A stretch of 64,000 nucleotides of DNA, from NCBI GenBank assembly GCA_017936745.1, contig JAGBEY010000015.1, positions 107,566-171,565 on the forward strand. Reading direction: 5' to 3'. Positions 1-8,170 of this stretch are shown here, one piece after another. The first letter of the stretch is position 1. Every line of letters begins with the position of its first letter. The DNA comes from Clostridia bacterium (GTDB lineage: Bacteria > Bacillota > Clostridia > UMGS1840). Under the pieces are notes generated by a model. That model did not search any database. It was not told the DNA's origin and saw only the letters and a program-made list of their open reading frames with translations. Made by a program: the position numbers and the translations under genes.

Positions 1-1
1 G

Positions 2-106
2 GAGGACTTAGTACATCTGAAAGAAATCGGAGTTGACGGTGCGATTGTGGGAAAAGCCATCTATACCGGCAATGTAGACTTAAAAAAAGCCCTCCGCATA
101 ATTTAG
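2..106 (+). CDS. hisA: HisA C-terminus (partial, enters from the left edge)
   Basis: The reading frame is open from the window edge and ends at TAG. The last 34 residues include the segment [14 protein letters not shown] followed by a short leucine-rich helix, which matches the C-terminal phosphate-binding strand and final helix of phosphoribosylformimino-5-aminoimidazole carboxamide ribotide isomerase in histidine biosynthesis. Only the tail is present, so confusion with the related HisF is possible, but the VGKA(I/L)Y wording is typical of HisA. The adjoining recF is not a usual partner. Confidence 0.6.
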   Translation, partial: EDLVHLKEIGVDGAIVGKAIYTGNVDLKKALRII

Positions 107-141
107 TTTTCCAAAAGAAAAAAAGGAAAGGAGTGAACGAT

Positions 142-1239
142 ATGGTTCTAAAGAATTTAAAACTGTCTCAATTCCGAAGCTACCCTTATCTTGATATCTC
201 CTTTTCTCCCAATACCAACATCATCTGCGGAAAAAATGCTCAGGGAAAAACCAACATCGTGGAAGCCATTCACTATTTTTCCACCCTGAAATCTCACCGG
301 TTTGTGTCCGACAAGGAGCTGATTTTAACCGGTAAAGATTCAGCACAGCTGCAAATTGAATTTCAAAAAGAACAAAGCGAACGGCGTCATAAAATGAAAA
401 TTCTCCTTTCCAAATCCGCAAGACGGGAGCTTTATCTTAATGAGGTGAAAGAAGATAATGCCTCGTTTTTAGGAGGCTTTCATTCGGTGATGTTCTCTCC
501 CGAGGATTTGAATTTAATTAAAGGCGACAAAGAGCAACGGCGGAAATTTTTAGATGCCGATGTGTGCCAGATTCGCCCACGCTACTATAAAATTTTAAAA
601 TATTACAATTCCATTCTTCGCAACCGAAACAAGCTGTTAAAGGAAGAAAATCCCAATCCCGAGCTACTTCAGGTATACACCGAAAAACTGGTGGAATTCG
701 GCACGGAAGTAATTATCTACCGTGCCCTGTTTGTAGAACGATTAAAAGAAACGGCAAAAAAAATCTATGGAGAAATTGCAAACGGAGGCGAGGAGCTGAA
801 TCTCCGTTACGAAAGTGAACTCTTTGACCATTTTGTGGAAGACAAAAGCGTTATCCGAAGCTGTTTTTATCACCACTTAGAAAAGGTGCAAAAAGAAGAA
901 CTACTCTTTCGCACTACAAGAGTAGGCCCTCACCGTGACGATTTAGAATTTTACTTAGACGATAAAAACGTAAAAATCTATGCCTCTCAGGGGCAGCAAA
1001 GAACCATTATTTTAGCACTGAAGCTGTCGGAACTCCTGTTTATTAAGGAACTTACCGGTTCGTATCCGGTGCTTCTGTTAGACGATATTTTGTCGGAGCT
1101 GGACCGCGACCGCCAGGAAAGCCTGTTTTCTTATATTAGAAATTGTCAAACCATCATTACCATCACCGATGCACAAAAATTTGAGGTGGAAGGTGCCAAA
1201 AACTTTTTGGTGGAACAATCGGTGGTTACAGAATTATAA
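142..1239 (+). CDS. recF: DNA replication and repair protein RecF
   Basis: RecF is an SMC-like ATPase that binds gapped DNA and helps RecOR load RecA. Visible are the N-terminal KNLKLSQFRSY, the Walker A GKNAQGKTN, the ABC-type signature SQGQQRT and the Walker B/D-loop LLLDDILSELD. Length (365 residues) is normal. A GTG at 133 is in frame but overlaps the Shine-Dalgarno AGGAAAGGAG; ATG 142 lies eight bases after that site and is the better start. The gene is not beside dnaA/dnaN/gyrB as in many Firmicutes; here it precedes nth by 11 bases, so the two are probably cotranscribed as a repair pair. Confidence 0.95.
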   Translation: MVLKNLKLSQFRSYPYLDISFSPNTNIICGKNAQGKTNIVEAIHYFSTLKSHRFVSDKELILTGKDSAQLQIEFQKEQSERRHKMKILLSKSARRELYLNEVKEDNASFLGGFHSVMFSPEDLNLIKGDKEQRRKFLDADVCQIRPRYYKILKYYNSILRNRNKLLKEENPNPELLQVYTEKLVEFGTEVIIYRALFVERLKETAKKIYGEIANGGEELNLRYESELFDHFVEDKSVIRSCFYHHLEKVQKEELLFRTTRVGPHRDDLEFYLDDKNVKIYASQGQQRTIILALKLSELLFIKELTGSYPVLLLDDILSELDRDRQESLFSYIRNCQTIITITDAQKFEVEGAKNFLVEQSVVTEL

Positions 1240-1250
1240 AGGAATATTTT

Positions 1251-1895
1251 ATGACAAAAAAAGAATTGTTTTTCAAGCTGAAAGAAAAATTGGATACCCT
1301 TTATGAAAATCCCCATTGCACACTGGACTATACCACCCCTTTTGAACTCCTGGTGGCAACCATTTTGTCTGCCCAGTGTACCGATGCCAGAGTGAACATT
1401 GTAACAAAAACCATTTTCCCCACCTACAACACTCCCGAAGCCTTTGCCAAGCTTTCGGAGGCAGAAATCGCAAAAATGATTCAGTCTACGGGATTTTACA
1501 AAAACAAGGCAAAAAATATTCGCAACTGTGCCGCTATGCTGGTGGAGGAATATGACGGAATTGTTCCCGACACAATGGAAGAACTCACCAAACTGGCAGG
1601 CGTGGGCAGAAAAACCGCCAGTGTTATCTTAGGCGAAATTTACAAAAAACCTGCAATCGTCATTGATACCCACGCAAAACGTCTTGCCAACCGTATGGGT
1701 TTAACCAGACAAACCGACCCGGTAAAAATCGAACTAGAGTTGGCAAAATTTATTCCCCGTGAATTCCAGTTTGATTTCTGTCACAGATTGGTTGCCCACG
1801 GCAGAGCCGTTTGCAAAGCGCAAAAACCGGATTGTCAGGGTTGCATTTTACACGATACCTGCAAATACGGACAGAAGGCCTTGAAAAAAGGATAA
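1251..1895 (+). CDS. nth: Endonuclease III (DNA glycosylase/AP lyase)
   Basis: Removes oxidised pyrimidines and cleaves the abasic site in base-excision repair. The 214-residue length is standard. The helix-hairpin-helix LAGVGRKTAS carries the catalytic lysine, the following VIDTH carries the catalytic aspartate, and the C-terminus has the [4Fe-4S] ligand pattern C-x6-C-x2-C-x5-C (CKAQKPDCQGCILHDTC). The start ATG is preceded by AAAGGA. It follows recF closely, and its stop lies just upstream of the promoter of the disrupted tRNA gene. Confidence 0.96.
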   Translation: MTKKELFFKLKEKLDTLYENPHCTLDYTTPFELLVATILSAQCTDARVNIVTKTIFPTYNTPEAFAKLSEAEIAKMIQSTGFYKNKAKNIRNCAAMLVEEYDGIVPDTMEELTKLAGVGRKTASVILGEIYKKPAIVIDTHAKRLANRMGLTRQTDPVKIELELAKFIPREFQFDFCHRLVAHGRAVCKAQKPDCQGCILHDTCKYGQKALKKG

Positions 1896-1912
1896 AATTT
1901 TACAAAAAACAC

Positions 1913-1941
1913 TTGACATTCCATAAAAACTGTGATAAAAT
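1913..1941 (+). promoter_or_regulatory. Sigma-A promoter of the interrupted host tRNA-Leu
   Basis: TTGACA (1913-1918), a 17-base spacer and TAAAAT (1936-1941) preceded by TGTGA. Transcription should begin near 1948. It originally served the tRNA-Leu gene whose 5' half starts at 1979; after integration it reads into the element and can supply the element's own tRNA-Leu at 2143. The same TGTGATAAAATA wording recurs at the rplS and degV promoters. Confidence 0.85.
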
Positions 1942-1978
1942 ATGAAAGCTGTTTGAGAAAACAGCATCAATATGGTGT

Positions 1979-2013
1979 GCGGATATGGCGGAATCGGCAG
2001 ACGCGCTAGCTTC
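1979..2013 (+). pseudogene. 5' half of host tRNA-Leu(CAG), split in the anticodon loop
   Basis: The acceptor strand GCGGATA, the D arm, the 5' anticodon stem CTAGC and the first loop bases TTC are present, then similarity ends. The missing 3' part begins at 20557. Joining 1979-2013 to 20557-20608 gives an 87-nt tRNA with a perfect GCGGATA/TATCCGC acceptor stem, a CTAGC/GCTAG anticodon stem, loop TTCAGGT (anticodon CAG), long variable arm and encoded CCA. Confidence 0.92.
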
Positions 2014-2036
2014 TGCTCACGCCTACTCGGTGAAAA
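1990..2036. other. attL of the serine-recombinase element
   Basis: This is the junction of host tRNA (left) and element (right), with the two-base core TC at 2012-2013 shared with attR. The element side carries the arm TCGGTGAAAA at 2027-2036. The arm is exactly complementary to TTTTCACCGA at 20532-20541 on the other end, and both arms start 14.5 bases from the core centre, as expected for the two half-sites of one attP. Confidence 0.85.
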
Positions 2037-2142
2037 GTTGTTGAATTCGGTTTAACCGTTTTCATATATGAGGGTTAAGCGGTTTTGCTCCTCCTCGGGG
2101 TTACCTCTCCCGTGTAAAAATTACGAGGTTATAATTTAATAT

Positions 2143-2229
2143 GCGGATATGGCGGAATTGGCAGACGCGCATGGTTCAGGTCCATGTGAAAGCGATTTCA
2201 TGCAGGTTCAAGTCCTGTTATCCGCACCA
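2143..2229 (+). tRNA. tRNA-Leu(CAG), carried by the element
   Basis: A complete 87-nt class II tRNA with encoded CCA: acceptor GCGGATA/TATCCGC, anticodon stem CATGG/CCATG with loop TTCAGGT (anticodon CAG), long variable arm and T loop TTCAAGT. It has the same specificity and length as the host tRNA-Leu destroyed by the integration. Because its anticodon stem differs from the host's CTAGC/GCTAG, it should not itself be an attB. A weak TATAAT at 2130-2135 has no good -35, so expression probably depends on the host promoter at 1913. Confidence 0.95.
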
Positions 2230-2236
2230 TTTTCCT

Positions 2237-2271
2237 AGTGCTTACGAGATTTCTCCCGTAAGCACTTTTTC
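2237..2271 (+). terminator. Terminator of the element tRNA-Leu
   Basis: Perfect 10-bp stem AGTGCTTACG/CGTAAGCACT followed by a T run, eight bases after the tRNA CCA. It also faces the end of the recombinase gene on the other strand. Confidence 0.85.
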
Positions 2272-2272
2272 T

Positions 2273-3937
2273 TTAATTCTTCACTTCTTCAAGAGGTATT
2301 GGTTTGTAATCTCCATTGTGTGCAAGGGTTACATTGCCATCATCATCGAATATCTCGCCGTACTCACCGAATGGTGCGTTCATTACTATCACCAGGGCAA
2401 GCTCATTATTCTCCATATCAAGAACTATGATTTCTTTTATGAGAAGCCGTAGGTTTACATTGCTGATTGCACCTTCTGCTATGATTCCGTCAAGTATGTC
2501 GATGCTTTCCTTGATTTCCTTTTTACGCTTTTTAACCGTCTGCTCCATATTCAGTATGTCTTGAATTTTAGTTTTTAGGTTTTCTATTTCGACCTTTCTC
2601 TTTTCAAGTATTCTGTCGTATGTAGCACGGTTTTGCATATCCCTGATTCTTTCTATCAGGATATTTTCCTGCTCAAGCTCAAGGTTTTCAATCATCGCTC
2701 GGTAATCCCTTATTTTCTTGTCGGTATTTCCTTTATTCGATAACCACTTTTTAACCTCATCTTCTATGGCAAGCCAGTTATCCTGTTCCTTTGATTTCAG
2801 CCTTAACAATTCTTTATACACAAGGGCATCCAAGTCCTTTTCCTGAACTCTGTGGGATGTGCAGTAGCCTTTGTATCGGTGGTAGCCATTGCAGACATAT
2901 TCTACTCTGTCAGGCTTGTCACCCCATTTCCTGATTTTTGCGACAAAGGTGCATCCGCAGTCACCGCATTTTAGAAGCCCTGTGTATCTGTGGTACGGAT
3001 TTCCCGAGCTTGCACGGACATTGGTTTCTTTCTTACTTTCGATAAGATTTTGAACCTTGTCCCACACTTCTTTAGGGATAATCACAGGTGCATAGTTTTC
3101 GTGCCTGAACTGTTCTTCCTTTGGCACTTTCCTTCGTATCTTTTTTGCCTTGTCAGTTTCTTCAATATGGCATACGAGTGTGCCTGTGTAGAACTCATTC
3201 GTAAGCACTCGCTTTACTGCTGTCGGGTCCCATAGATACCTGAATGTAATTGCAGGTTTGTTATAACCTTGATTTTTGTTGTTATAAAGCTTTTGATAGT
3301 ATGACGGTGATTTCTTGCCGTCTTTATTTAGCTTTTCTGCAATGGCTTTGAAACCGAATCCGTCAAGGTACATCGCATAGATTTCTCTTACGATTTCAGC
3401 AGGCTCGTCCATAATTACGATTTCGTCTTTGAGCTTGTCCTTGTAATATCCCATAGGAGGCATATTGCAAACGCCCTTGTCTTTCTGTTTCTGACGATAA
3501 CCGTATCTTACTTTCTTGCTTACATCTCTGGCATACATATGGTTGATGAATTGATTCATATCCATACGGAATTCATCGTCCTCGTTGAAGCTGTCTGTGT
3601 TGTCGGTTACGCTTATAACCCTGATGTTGTGACTTCTTAAGTATTCGATGAACATTGCAGTTTGAATCTTTTCTCTGCCGAGTCTTGATAAGTCTTTTAC
3701 AAGTACGACATCCATTCTATGCTCCGCAGCGGCTTGATAGATTTCCTCGATTCCGTTTCTCTCGAAGGTCATTCCGCTTACATTGTCATCGAATGATTCT
3801 CCTGCGAACTGATGTCCGTTCTTTTTGATGTAGTCCAGCAAAATTTGTCTTTGGTTCTTTAGTGAATTCATTTCCTTATCGTCATCTCTTGACAATCTGT
3901 AATAAATCCAAATTCTCCATGCTTGCATGATATTCAT
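2273..3937 (-). CDS. Large serine recombinase (integrase/excisionase of the element)
   Basis: Site-specific DNA recombinase of the resolvase/invertase superfamily that would insert and excise the element. The N-terminal catalytic domain starts with YYRLSRDDDKE, where Ser16 is the expected nucleophile, and continues with VLVKDLSRLGRE. A recombinase domain follows (MPPMGYYKD to about residue 290), then a zinc ribbon (CGDCGCTF...CNGYHRYKGYC) and a C-terminal coiled coil, in the order expected for this family; 554 residues is typical. The ATG follows GGAAGGAG. It lies directly beside attL and reads toward it. Confidence 0.95.
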   Translation of the reverse strand: MNIMQAWRIWIYYRLSRDDDKEMNSLKNQRQILLDYIKKNGHQFAGESFDDNVSGMTFERNGIEEIYQAAAEHRMDVVLVKDLSRLGREKIQTAMFIEYLRSHNIRVISVTDNTDSFNEDDEFRMDMNQFINHMYARDVSKKVRYGYRQKQKDKGVCNMPPMGYYKDKLKDEIVIMDEPAEIVREIYAMYLDGFGFKAIAEKLNKDGKKSPSYYQKLYNNKNQGYNKPAITFRYLWDPTAVKRVLTNEFYTGTLVCHIEETDKAKKIRRKVPKEEQFRHENYAPVIIPKEVWDKVQNLIESKKETNVRASSGNPYHRYTGLLKCGDCGCTFVAKIRKWGDKPDRVEYVCNGYHRYKGYCTSHRVQEKDLDALVYKELLRLKSKEQDNWLAIEDEVKKWLSNKGNTDKKIRDYRAMIENLELEQENILIERIRDMQNRATYDRILEKRKVEIENLKTKIQDILNMEQTVKKRKKEIKESIDILDGIIAEGAISNVNLRLLIKEIIVLDMENNELALVIVMNAPFGEYGEIFDDDGNVTLAHNGDYKPIPLEEVKN

Positions 3938-3992
3938 AATAATTCTCCTTCCTTAGCAACAAACAATACCACATAAGTTTTAATATATCCAG

Positions 3993-4190
3993 CTAAAAAT
4001 CTAACGAAATTCCGACGTCATTTTCTTGCATATCATCCTCGGGTTCCTTAACTTCGGTTTCCGGTTGTTCAAGCCCTTGGCTTATGTAGTCTTTAATAAC
4101 TGATTTGAGGAAATGATTGAATTCCTCATTGGTTCCTGAATGGTAATAAATCACCTGAGTGATTTTAGGTTCATTGTTTTTTCTTGACAT
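3993..4190 (-). CDS. Small acidic protein beside the recombinase, unknown function
   Basis: 65 residues, basic at the N-terminus (MSRKNNEPKITQ) and very acidic toward the C-terminus. It is followed by the recombinase on the same strand after about 55 bases and has an AGGAGG-type site before its ATG. Small proteins of this kind often precede large serine recombinases in clostridial elements. A role as recombination directionality or accessory factor is possible but not shown by the sequence. Confidence 0.6.
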   Translation of the reverse strand: MSRKNNEPKITQVIYYHSGTNEEFNHFLKSVIKDYISQGLEQPETEVKEPEDDMQENDVGISLDF

Positions 4191-4227
4191 AAAATTTCCT
4201 CCTAACTTATTAGAATTTTGATCATTG

Positions 4228-4466
4228 AAGCATCAGAACGGATTTTAGCTAATCCTCACAGGAATTTCACCTTCGCTCATTCTTATGACCGACCGTCCAA
4301 TTCAGTGACGAGTTCAAGACGGGAGTATCATTATCGGCAATAATGGTCTTGGCACAGCGGTTTGCTATTCTGCCTCGCTGCAGTAAGTTTATCGCTCGCT
4401 TCTGTTTGGAAGGTCATGGCGCCTTTGCAGCCTTGCTCGCATTATTGCTTATGTATCCTGATGCTT
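4228..4466. other. Non-coding block closed by a 9-bp inverted repeat, possible structured RNA
   Basis: No convincing gene lies between 4191 and 4632. A block that looks richer in G+C than its flanks is bounded by AAGCATCAG (4228-4236) and its exact complement CTGATGCTT (4458-4466). The interior holds several short G+C-rich runs. It could be a structured non-coding RNA or a relic; direction is not clear. Confidence 0.35.
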
Positions 4467-4532
4467 AATATTCGATTTTAGAAAATCCGTATTAACTTCA
4501 AATGGATTTTACAACTAAATTATAACAAGGCG

Positions 4533-4561
4533 TTGACATTTCGTCAATTGTTTTGTATAAT
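4533..4561 (+). promoter_or_regulatory. Sigma-A promoter for the DUF6076 gene
   Basis: TTGACA (4533-4538), 17-base spacer, TATAAT (4556-4561). Downstream, before the gene, the sequence ATTTTACAAAA occurs twice (about 4579 and 4605), which could be an operator. Confidence 0.8.
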
Positions 4562-4632
4562 GTTTGTTGGAGTAATGTAAATTTTACAAAAACGAGCAAG
4601 TTTAGATTTTACAAAACAAGGCGGTGTATGTT

Positions 4633-6063
4633 ATGTCGAAAAAGCGGATTAAGATAGATTTTAAATCTCCCGACGATGCCGTTAAACTTAACTATTTTAA
4701 AAACGAGGTTGAATTTTCCGAAGATAAAAATTTTATAATTACAGTTGATGGAACAAAGGATGATTATATTGTTTCAAACCGTCTATGGATGAGTAACAAG
4801 CACAGAGAATATCCGGAAATGAAAAACAAGCTTTCTATTGATGCAAACAATGAGACGGAAAGATTAACATTAATGCAGGATTTGATAGATGGCTTTTGTG
4901 AAAAATACACTCTTGATTTTTCAAGTCGTGAAGATCTTCTGGAACTGTACAGAAGAAATGTTGAACCTATTCCAAATCCGGCTCCGCATGTTTTGGGAGC
5001 TTGCCGCATAGGAATGAAATGCGGTGAAGGAATTTTCGATTTTATATATGCTGATTTTGATTCTATATATGAAAAACTTAGGAACAAAGAATATGTTATA
5101 AAATATCCCGATGCAAAAGGTAATGGTCAGCTTGAAAAGTTTTATAACCAATATGCTCATTATTGTAATACGCTATATAACTACGGAGAACTTTTTGCCT
5201 CTTCATTATATACCTATATCTGTCCACCTGTTTTCGGGAACCAAATTGACCACAAAAGGACATTGCAGTATTATATGCTGCAGTTAAAATACTGGCAGGA
5301 TGTATATCTTGATCTATTTGAGTTCTGTTATGACGAAAATTATCACCCTGAAGTTTTAGGGGGTTTATGTCCGCATGAACGATACAACATATATTGCATT
5401 ATGCAGGACCTTCCTGTTTCACACATATTGAAAAATAAGCACAGTATCGTTCACAACAAGTTATCCGGCGAAAAAATGCCATATGGCTTATCGGAGGCTG
5501 AAATAAATAAGAGATTCAGCGCTGAGGTTAAAATGACAAAAGAACTCAAAAGATTTGCCAAAGACTATGAGTTTGAGCCTGAAATTTTGAAAACTTTAAT
5601 CCAGATGCCGCATTATATTCATATTTGTTATGATTTTTCTACTGTAGAGGAAATGCTTAATCTTGAATTTATGAGATTGCTTGAATTGGATTTACGCTTT
5701 ATAAAGTGTCAGCGTTGCGGAAAATATTTTCTTCGTAAGACTGAAAAAGACGCGAGATACTGCGACCGCATCCAGCCGGGTACAAATAAAACTTGTAAAG
5801 ATTTGGCTGCTATCGATAATTTTAAAGAGAAAAACAAAGATAATATTCCATTGCAGATATATAACCTCTACTACAAAAGATATGTTGCAAGAATTCAAGG
5901 CAGCTCTGAACGAGAAAGGCAGTTTAATGAATGGAAATATAAATCTTCTGCAAAACGCATAGAGTGTGAACAAGGTGTCATTACGCCCTATGAGTACGAT
6001 GATTGGAATTTCGAGTATTTCCCCAACAGAAAGGGAACAAAATTCTTTAAAGATAAAAAATGA
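4633..6063 (+). CDS. DUF6076-like protein with C-terminal zinc finger
   Basis: A 476-residue soluble protein of a family recurrent in clostridial mobile elements near serine recombinases; function unknown. The C-terminal third contains CQRCGKYF...YCDR...CKDLA, a probable zinc-binding CxxC...C...C cluster of the kind that contacts nucleic acid. A GTG at 4624 is in frame, but AAGGCGG at 4617-4623 is nine bases from ATG 4633, so the latter is preferred. It is the only large plus-strand gene of the element apart from the tRNA and is transcribed from its own promoter. Confidence 0.75.
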   Translation: MSKKRIKIDFKSPDDAVKLNYFKNEVEFSEDKNFIITVDGTKDDYIVSNRLWMSNKHREYPEMKNKLSIDANNETERLTLMQDLIDGFCEKYTLDFSSREDLLELYRRNVEPIPNPAPHVLGACRIGMKCGEGIFDFIYADFDSIYEKLRNKEYVIKYPDAKGNGQLEKFYNQYAHYCNTLYNYGELFASSLYTYICPPVFGNQIDHKRTLQYYMLQLKYWQDVYLDLFEFCYDENYHPEVLGGLCPHERYNIYCIMQDLPVSHILKNKHSIVHNKLSGEKMPYGLSEAEINKRFSAEVKMTKELKRFAKDYEFEPEILKTLIQMPHYIHICYDFSTVEEMLNLEFMRLLELDLRFIKCQRCGKYFLRKTEKDARYCDRIQPGTNKTCKDLAAIDNFKEKNKDNIPLQIYNLYYKRYVARIQGSSERERQFNEWKYKSSAKRIECEQGVITPYEYDDWNFEYFPNRKGTKFFKDKK

Positions 6064-6086
6064 TATTCAATAAGTACCCATAACAG

Positions 6087-6124
6087 TTCAGGCGGACTCA
6101 CTTATCTTAGTGACTCCGCCTGAA
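6087..6124. terminator. Bidirectional terminator between convergent genes
   Basis: A 16-bp stem with a single mismatch, TTCAGGCGGACTCACT pairing with AGTGACTCCGCCTGAA, between the ends of the DUF6076 gene and the InlB-repeat gene, followed by TTTT. Confidence 0.85.
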
Positions 6125-6131
6125 TTTTAGT

Positions 6132-6680
6132 TTATTCCATTGTGCCGACTATTTTATTTATGTCGCCATCAGAGTCTACGACAATGGTTTTTGTTTTGCT
6201 CGGTACTACATATCCAAATCCTTCAATGTAGGCTTTATTTTTTTCTTCTATGATTTCATTTCGTATTTTTGTTTCCTCATCGGTGAGGTAGCAGGTGTCC
6301 TTGCTCATAATTTCATCATTCGGATTTATGGGTTCTGCCGAATTCTTTTCCCATTTCGCATATAGCACATCGGGCTTTGTAAATTTGAATGTTGTCACCT
6401 GATTCTGCTTTGTTCTCGGATCAGTGAACCATCCCTTGAATGTGTAACCGTATTTTGTTGGGATGTAACTCTCTAAGCTGATGCTTTCGCCATATCTTTT
6501 TGTTATTGGCCTGATAAAGCCACCACCATCCGATGCAAAGGTTAAGGTTACACTTCCTACTATTCCAAGTTCATTATCGAAGGCCACTCGGTATTTACTC
6601 AGCCACCAAGGTGCTGCCGATACAGTTGTTGATAGCAACATTGTCTTTGTCAACGCCATACATATTATTTTCTTTTTCAT
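6132..6680 (-). CDS. Secreted InlB B-repeat protein
   Basis: A signal peptide (MKKKIICMALTKTMLLSTTVSA) precedes a mature part with one Listeria-Bacteroides (InlB B) repeat recognisable from GYTFKGWFTDP and the closing VLYAKWEKN. The start is the ATG at 6680 because AAAGGATGAG lies just before it; an upstream in-frame ATG lacks a site. About 182 residues, with no anchor motif visible. Such small exported repeat proteins are frequent passengers on clostridial elements; the role is unknown. Confidence 0.75.
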   Translation of the reverse strand: MKKKIICMALTKTMLLSTTVSAAPWWLSKYRVAFDNELGIVGSVTLTFASDGGGFIRPITKRYGESISLESYIPTKYGYTFKGWFTDPRTKQNQVTTFKFTKPDVLYAKWEKNSAEPINPNDEIMSKDTCYLTDEETKIRNEIIEEKNKAYIEGFGYVVPSKTKTIVVDSDGDINKIVGTME

Positions 6681-6728
6681 AATCTCATCCTTTCGTTTTG
6701 GGCATAAAAATACCGACATACTCGAATT

Positions 6729-7013
6729 TCATTCATCGAATATGTCGGTATCATTTTCAAAGCATTCTATAAAGAACCTTGCTCCTAATTTAAATCCTTT
6801 TATAAATGTTTGGCATTCTGTTATTTGTATCATTTCGTCATAACAGGCTTTGACTTTATCAAACAGCTCTTTTTCTTGCTCATTTAGATTCTTGAGCAAA
6901 TCTTCTTCATTTTTGGTAAGTAACCTGAACACCTTGTCAAACTTCCTTTGACTTTGGAACGGTCTTTCCATTGGATTAATATTACCATACCAGAATTCTT
7001 CAAGCACTTTCAT
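6729..7013 (-). CDS. DUF6809-like small protein
   Basis: A 94-residue helical protein beginning MKVLEEFWYGNINP, the hallmark of a small family common on gut-clostridial mobile elements (DUF6809); no function is known. AAGGAGGTG sits at good distance. It lies downstream of the TIR gene but separated by about 75 bases, so it may or may not share the transcript. Confidence 0.7.
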   Translation of the reverse strand: MKVLEEFWYGNINPMERPFQSQRKFDKVFRLLTKNEEDLLKNLNEQEKELFDKVKACYDEMIQITECQTFIKGFKLGARFFIECFENDTDIFDE

Positions 7014-7089
7014 CTCATTTCACCTCCTTGCGACACAAACAGTATCACAAGAAGAGGTGGAAGTCAACGAAGTAATTTTTTAATACTAA

Positions 7090-8160
7090 TCATTTTTCTA
7101 AACGCTCAATGATTCTAGAAATAACATTTTCCACACTTGGATTATTACTGTCAGCAACTCTAGATAGAAATTCTCCTATGTTATTTCTTATTTCTTCTGC
7201 TTTCTTTAATTCTTCACTTTGTGCATATGTAGCGGATGGTGGTAGATCTTTAATAGCATCGTTAAGTTCATTACAATAATCAGTCCAATATTTTATATAG
7301 TTCAAACGCTTGATACCATTATAAATATCTTTAGCATCATCCCAAATCACATACATTGTTTTTTCGTCCCATTTGTCATCTTTTATTAATTCTATTACCT
7401 CGTATAAACATGCAACGGATTTAAGATAAGCATCAGAAATTACAAGAACAGCAAAATCCTCTTTGCGTATAGTTCTCATAAATTCAGATATACTTTTCCA
7501 ATCACCAATATTGTTTTTGTCCCTTTTTACATCGCACTTTCCATCGAGTTCATTTTCTATTTTATCAACAAAGTCTGAGCAACCCCGATTGTACGATATA
7601 AACATTGTTGGCACATTAACTTGGATTTCTTGCTGTATAGGCAAGTTGTCTTCCATAAATGCCTTGCCAGAAAGTTCAATTTCATATCCACCTGTTACAT
7701 CTTCGGTAAATTTTGAAAAGTATCCTTGTTCATCTAAAATATTAAGAAAACGTCTGTATTTTGGAACGAAAGATATTCTTGTATCATCGTCATCCAAATA
7801 AACATATCCGTCTTTTTCAATATCTAATAAAATTTGCATGATTAATGCAACCAAAGCATTTTTGTCTTTCGTATCAAAAAAATCACTTAAATTACCCTTT
7901 AGTGTCGCAGCTTTAGATTCTATATCTTTAAATAGCTTTTCATCACGCCATCCATTAAAAGAATCCAATGTTTTTAAAAATTCATCAACAAATTGAGTTT
8001 GCTCCAATTTCGACAACTCATATTTCATATTTTCCTTCCAAGATACAAAAACTTCTGTATTGTATATCACATTAAAATTTGGAAAACTACCTCCACCTGA
8101 TACATGGAATGATTTTTTTATTTCTGGTAATTGTGAAATCAATTTTAAAATTTTATACAT
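7090..8160 (-). CDS. TIR-domain protein, last gene of the type I restriction operon
   Basis: The C-terminal half is a TIR domain: strand A VPTMFISYNR (residues 183-192) and the helix CLYEV with the expected catalytic Glu254, as in NAD-cleaving bacterial TIR effectors. The N-terminal 180 residues are not recognised; ALVALIMQILLDIEKDGYV and GGYEIELSGKAFM look like winged-helix segments and could be the sensor. It starts 10 bases after hsdM with AAGGAG before its ATG, so it is translated as part of the restriction operon. Predicted role is abortive defence by NAD depletion; the trigger is unknown. Confidence 0.85.
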   Translation of the reverse strand: MYKILKLISQLPEIKKSFHVSGGGSFPNFNVIYNTEVFVSWKENMKYELSKLEQTQFVDEFLKTLDSFNGWRDEKLFKDIESKAATLKGNLSDFFDTKDKNALVALIMQILLDIEKDGYVYLDDDDTRISFVPKYRRFLNILDEQGYFSKFTEDVTGGYEIELSGKAFMEDNLPIQQEIQVNVPTMFISYNRGCSDFVDKIENELDGKCDVKRDKNNIGDWKSISEFMRTIRKEDFAVLVISDAYLKSVACLYEVIELIKDDKWDEKTMYVIWDDAKDIYNGIKRLNYIKYWTDYCNELNDAIKDLPPSATYAQSEELKKAEEIRNNIGEFLSRVADSNNPSVENVISRIIERLEK

Positions 8161-8170
8161 ATCTTTCTCC

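Noticed and set aside
1979..2100. A second complete tRNA at the left end
   Set aside because: Only the 5' half to the anticodon loop is present; downstream sequence cannot complete any tRNA fold.
2141..2452. Plus-strand frame starting in the element tRNA-Leu
   Set aside because: It runs through the tRNA and its terminator and is antisense to the recombinase C-terminus.
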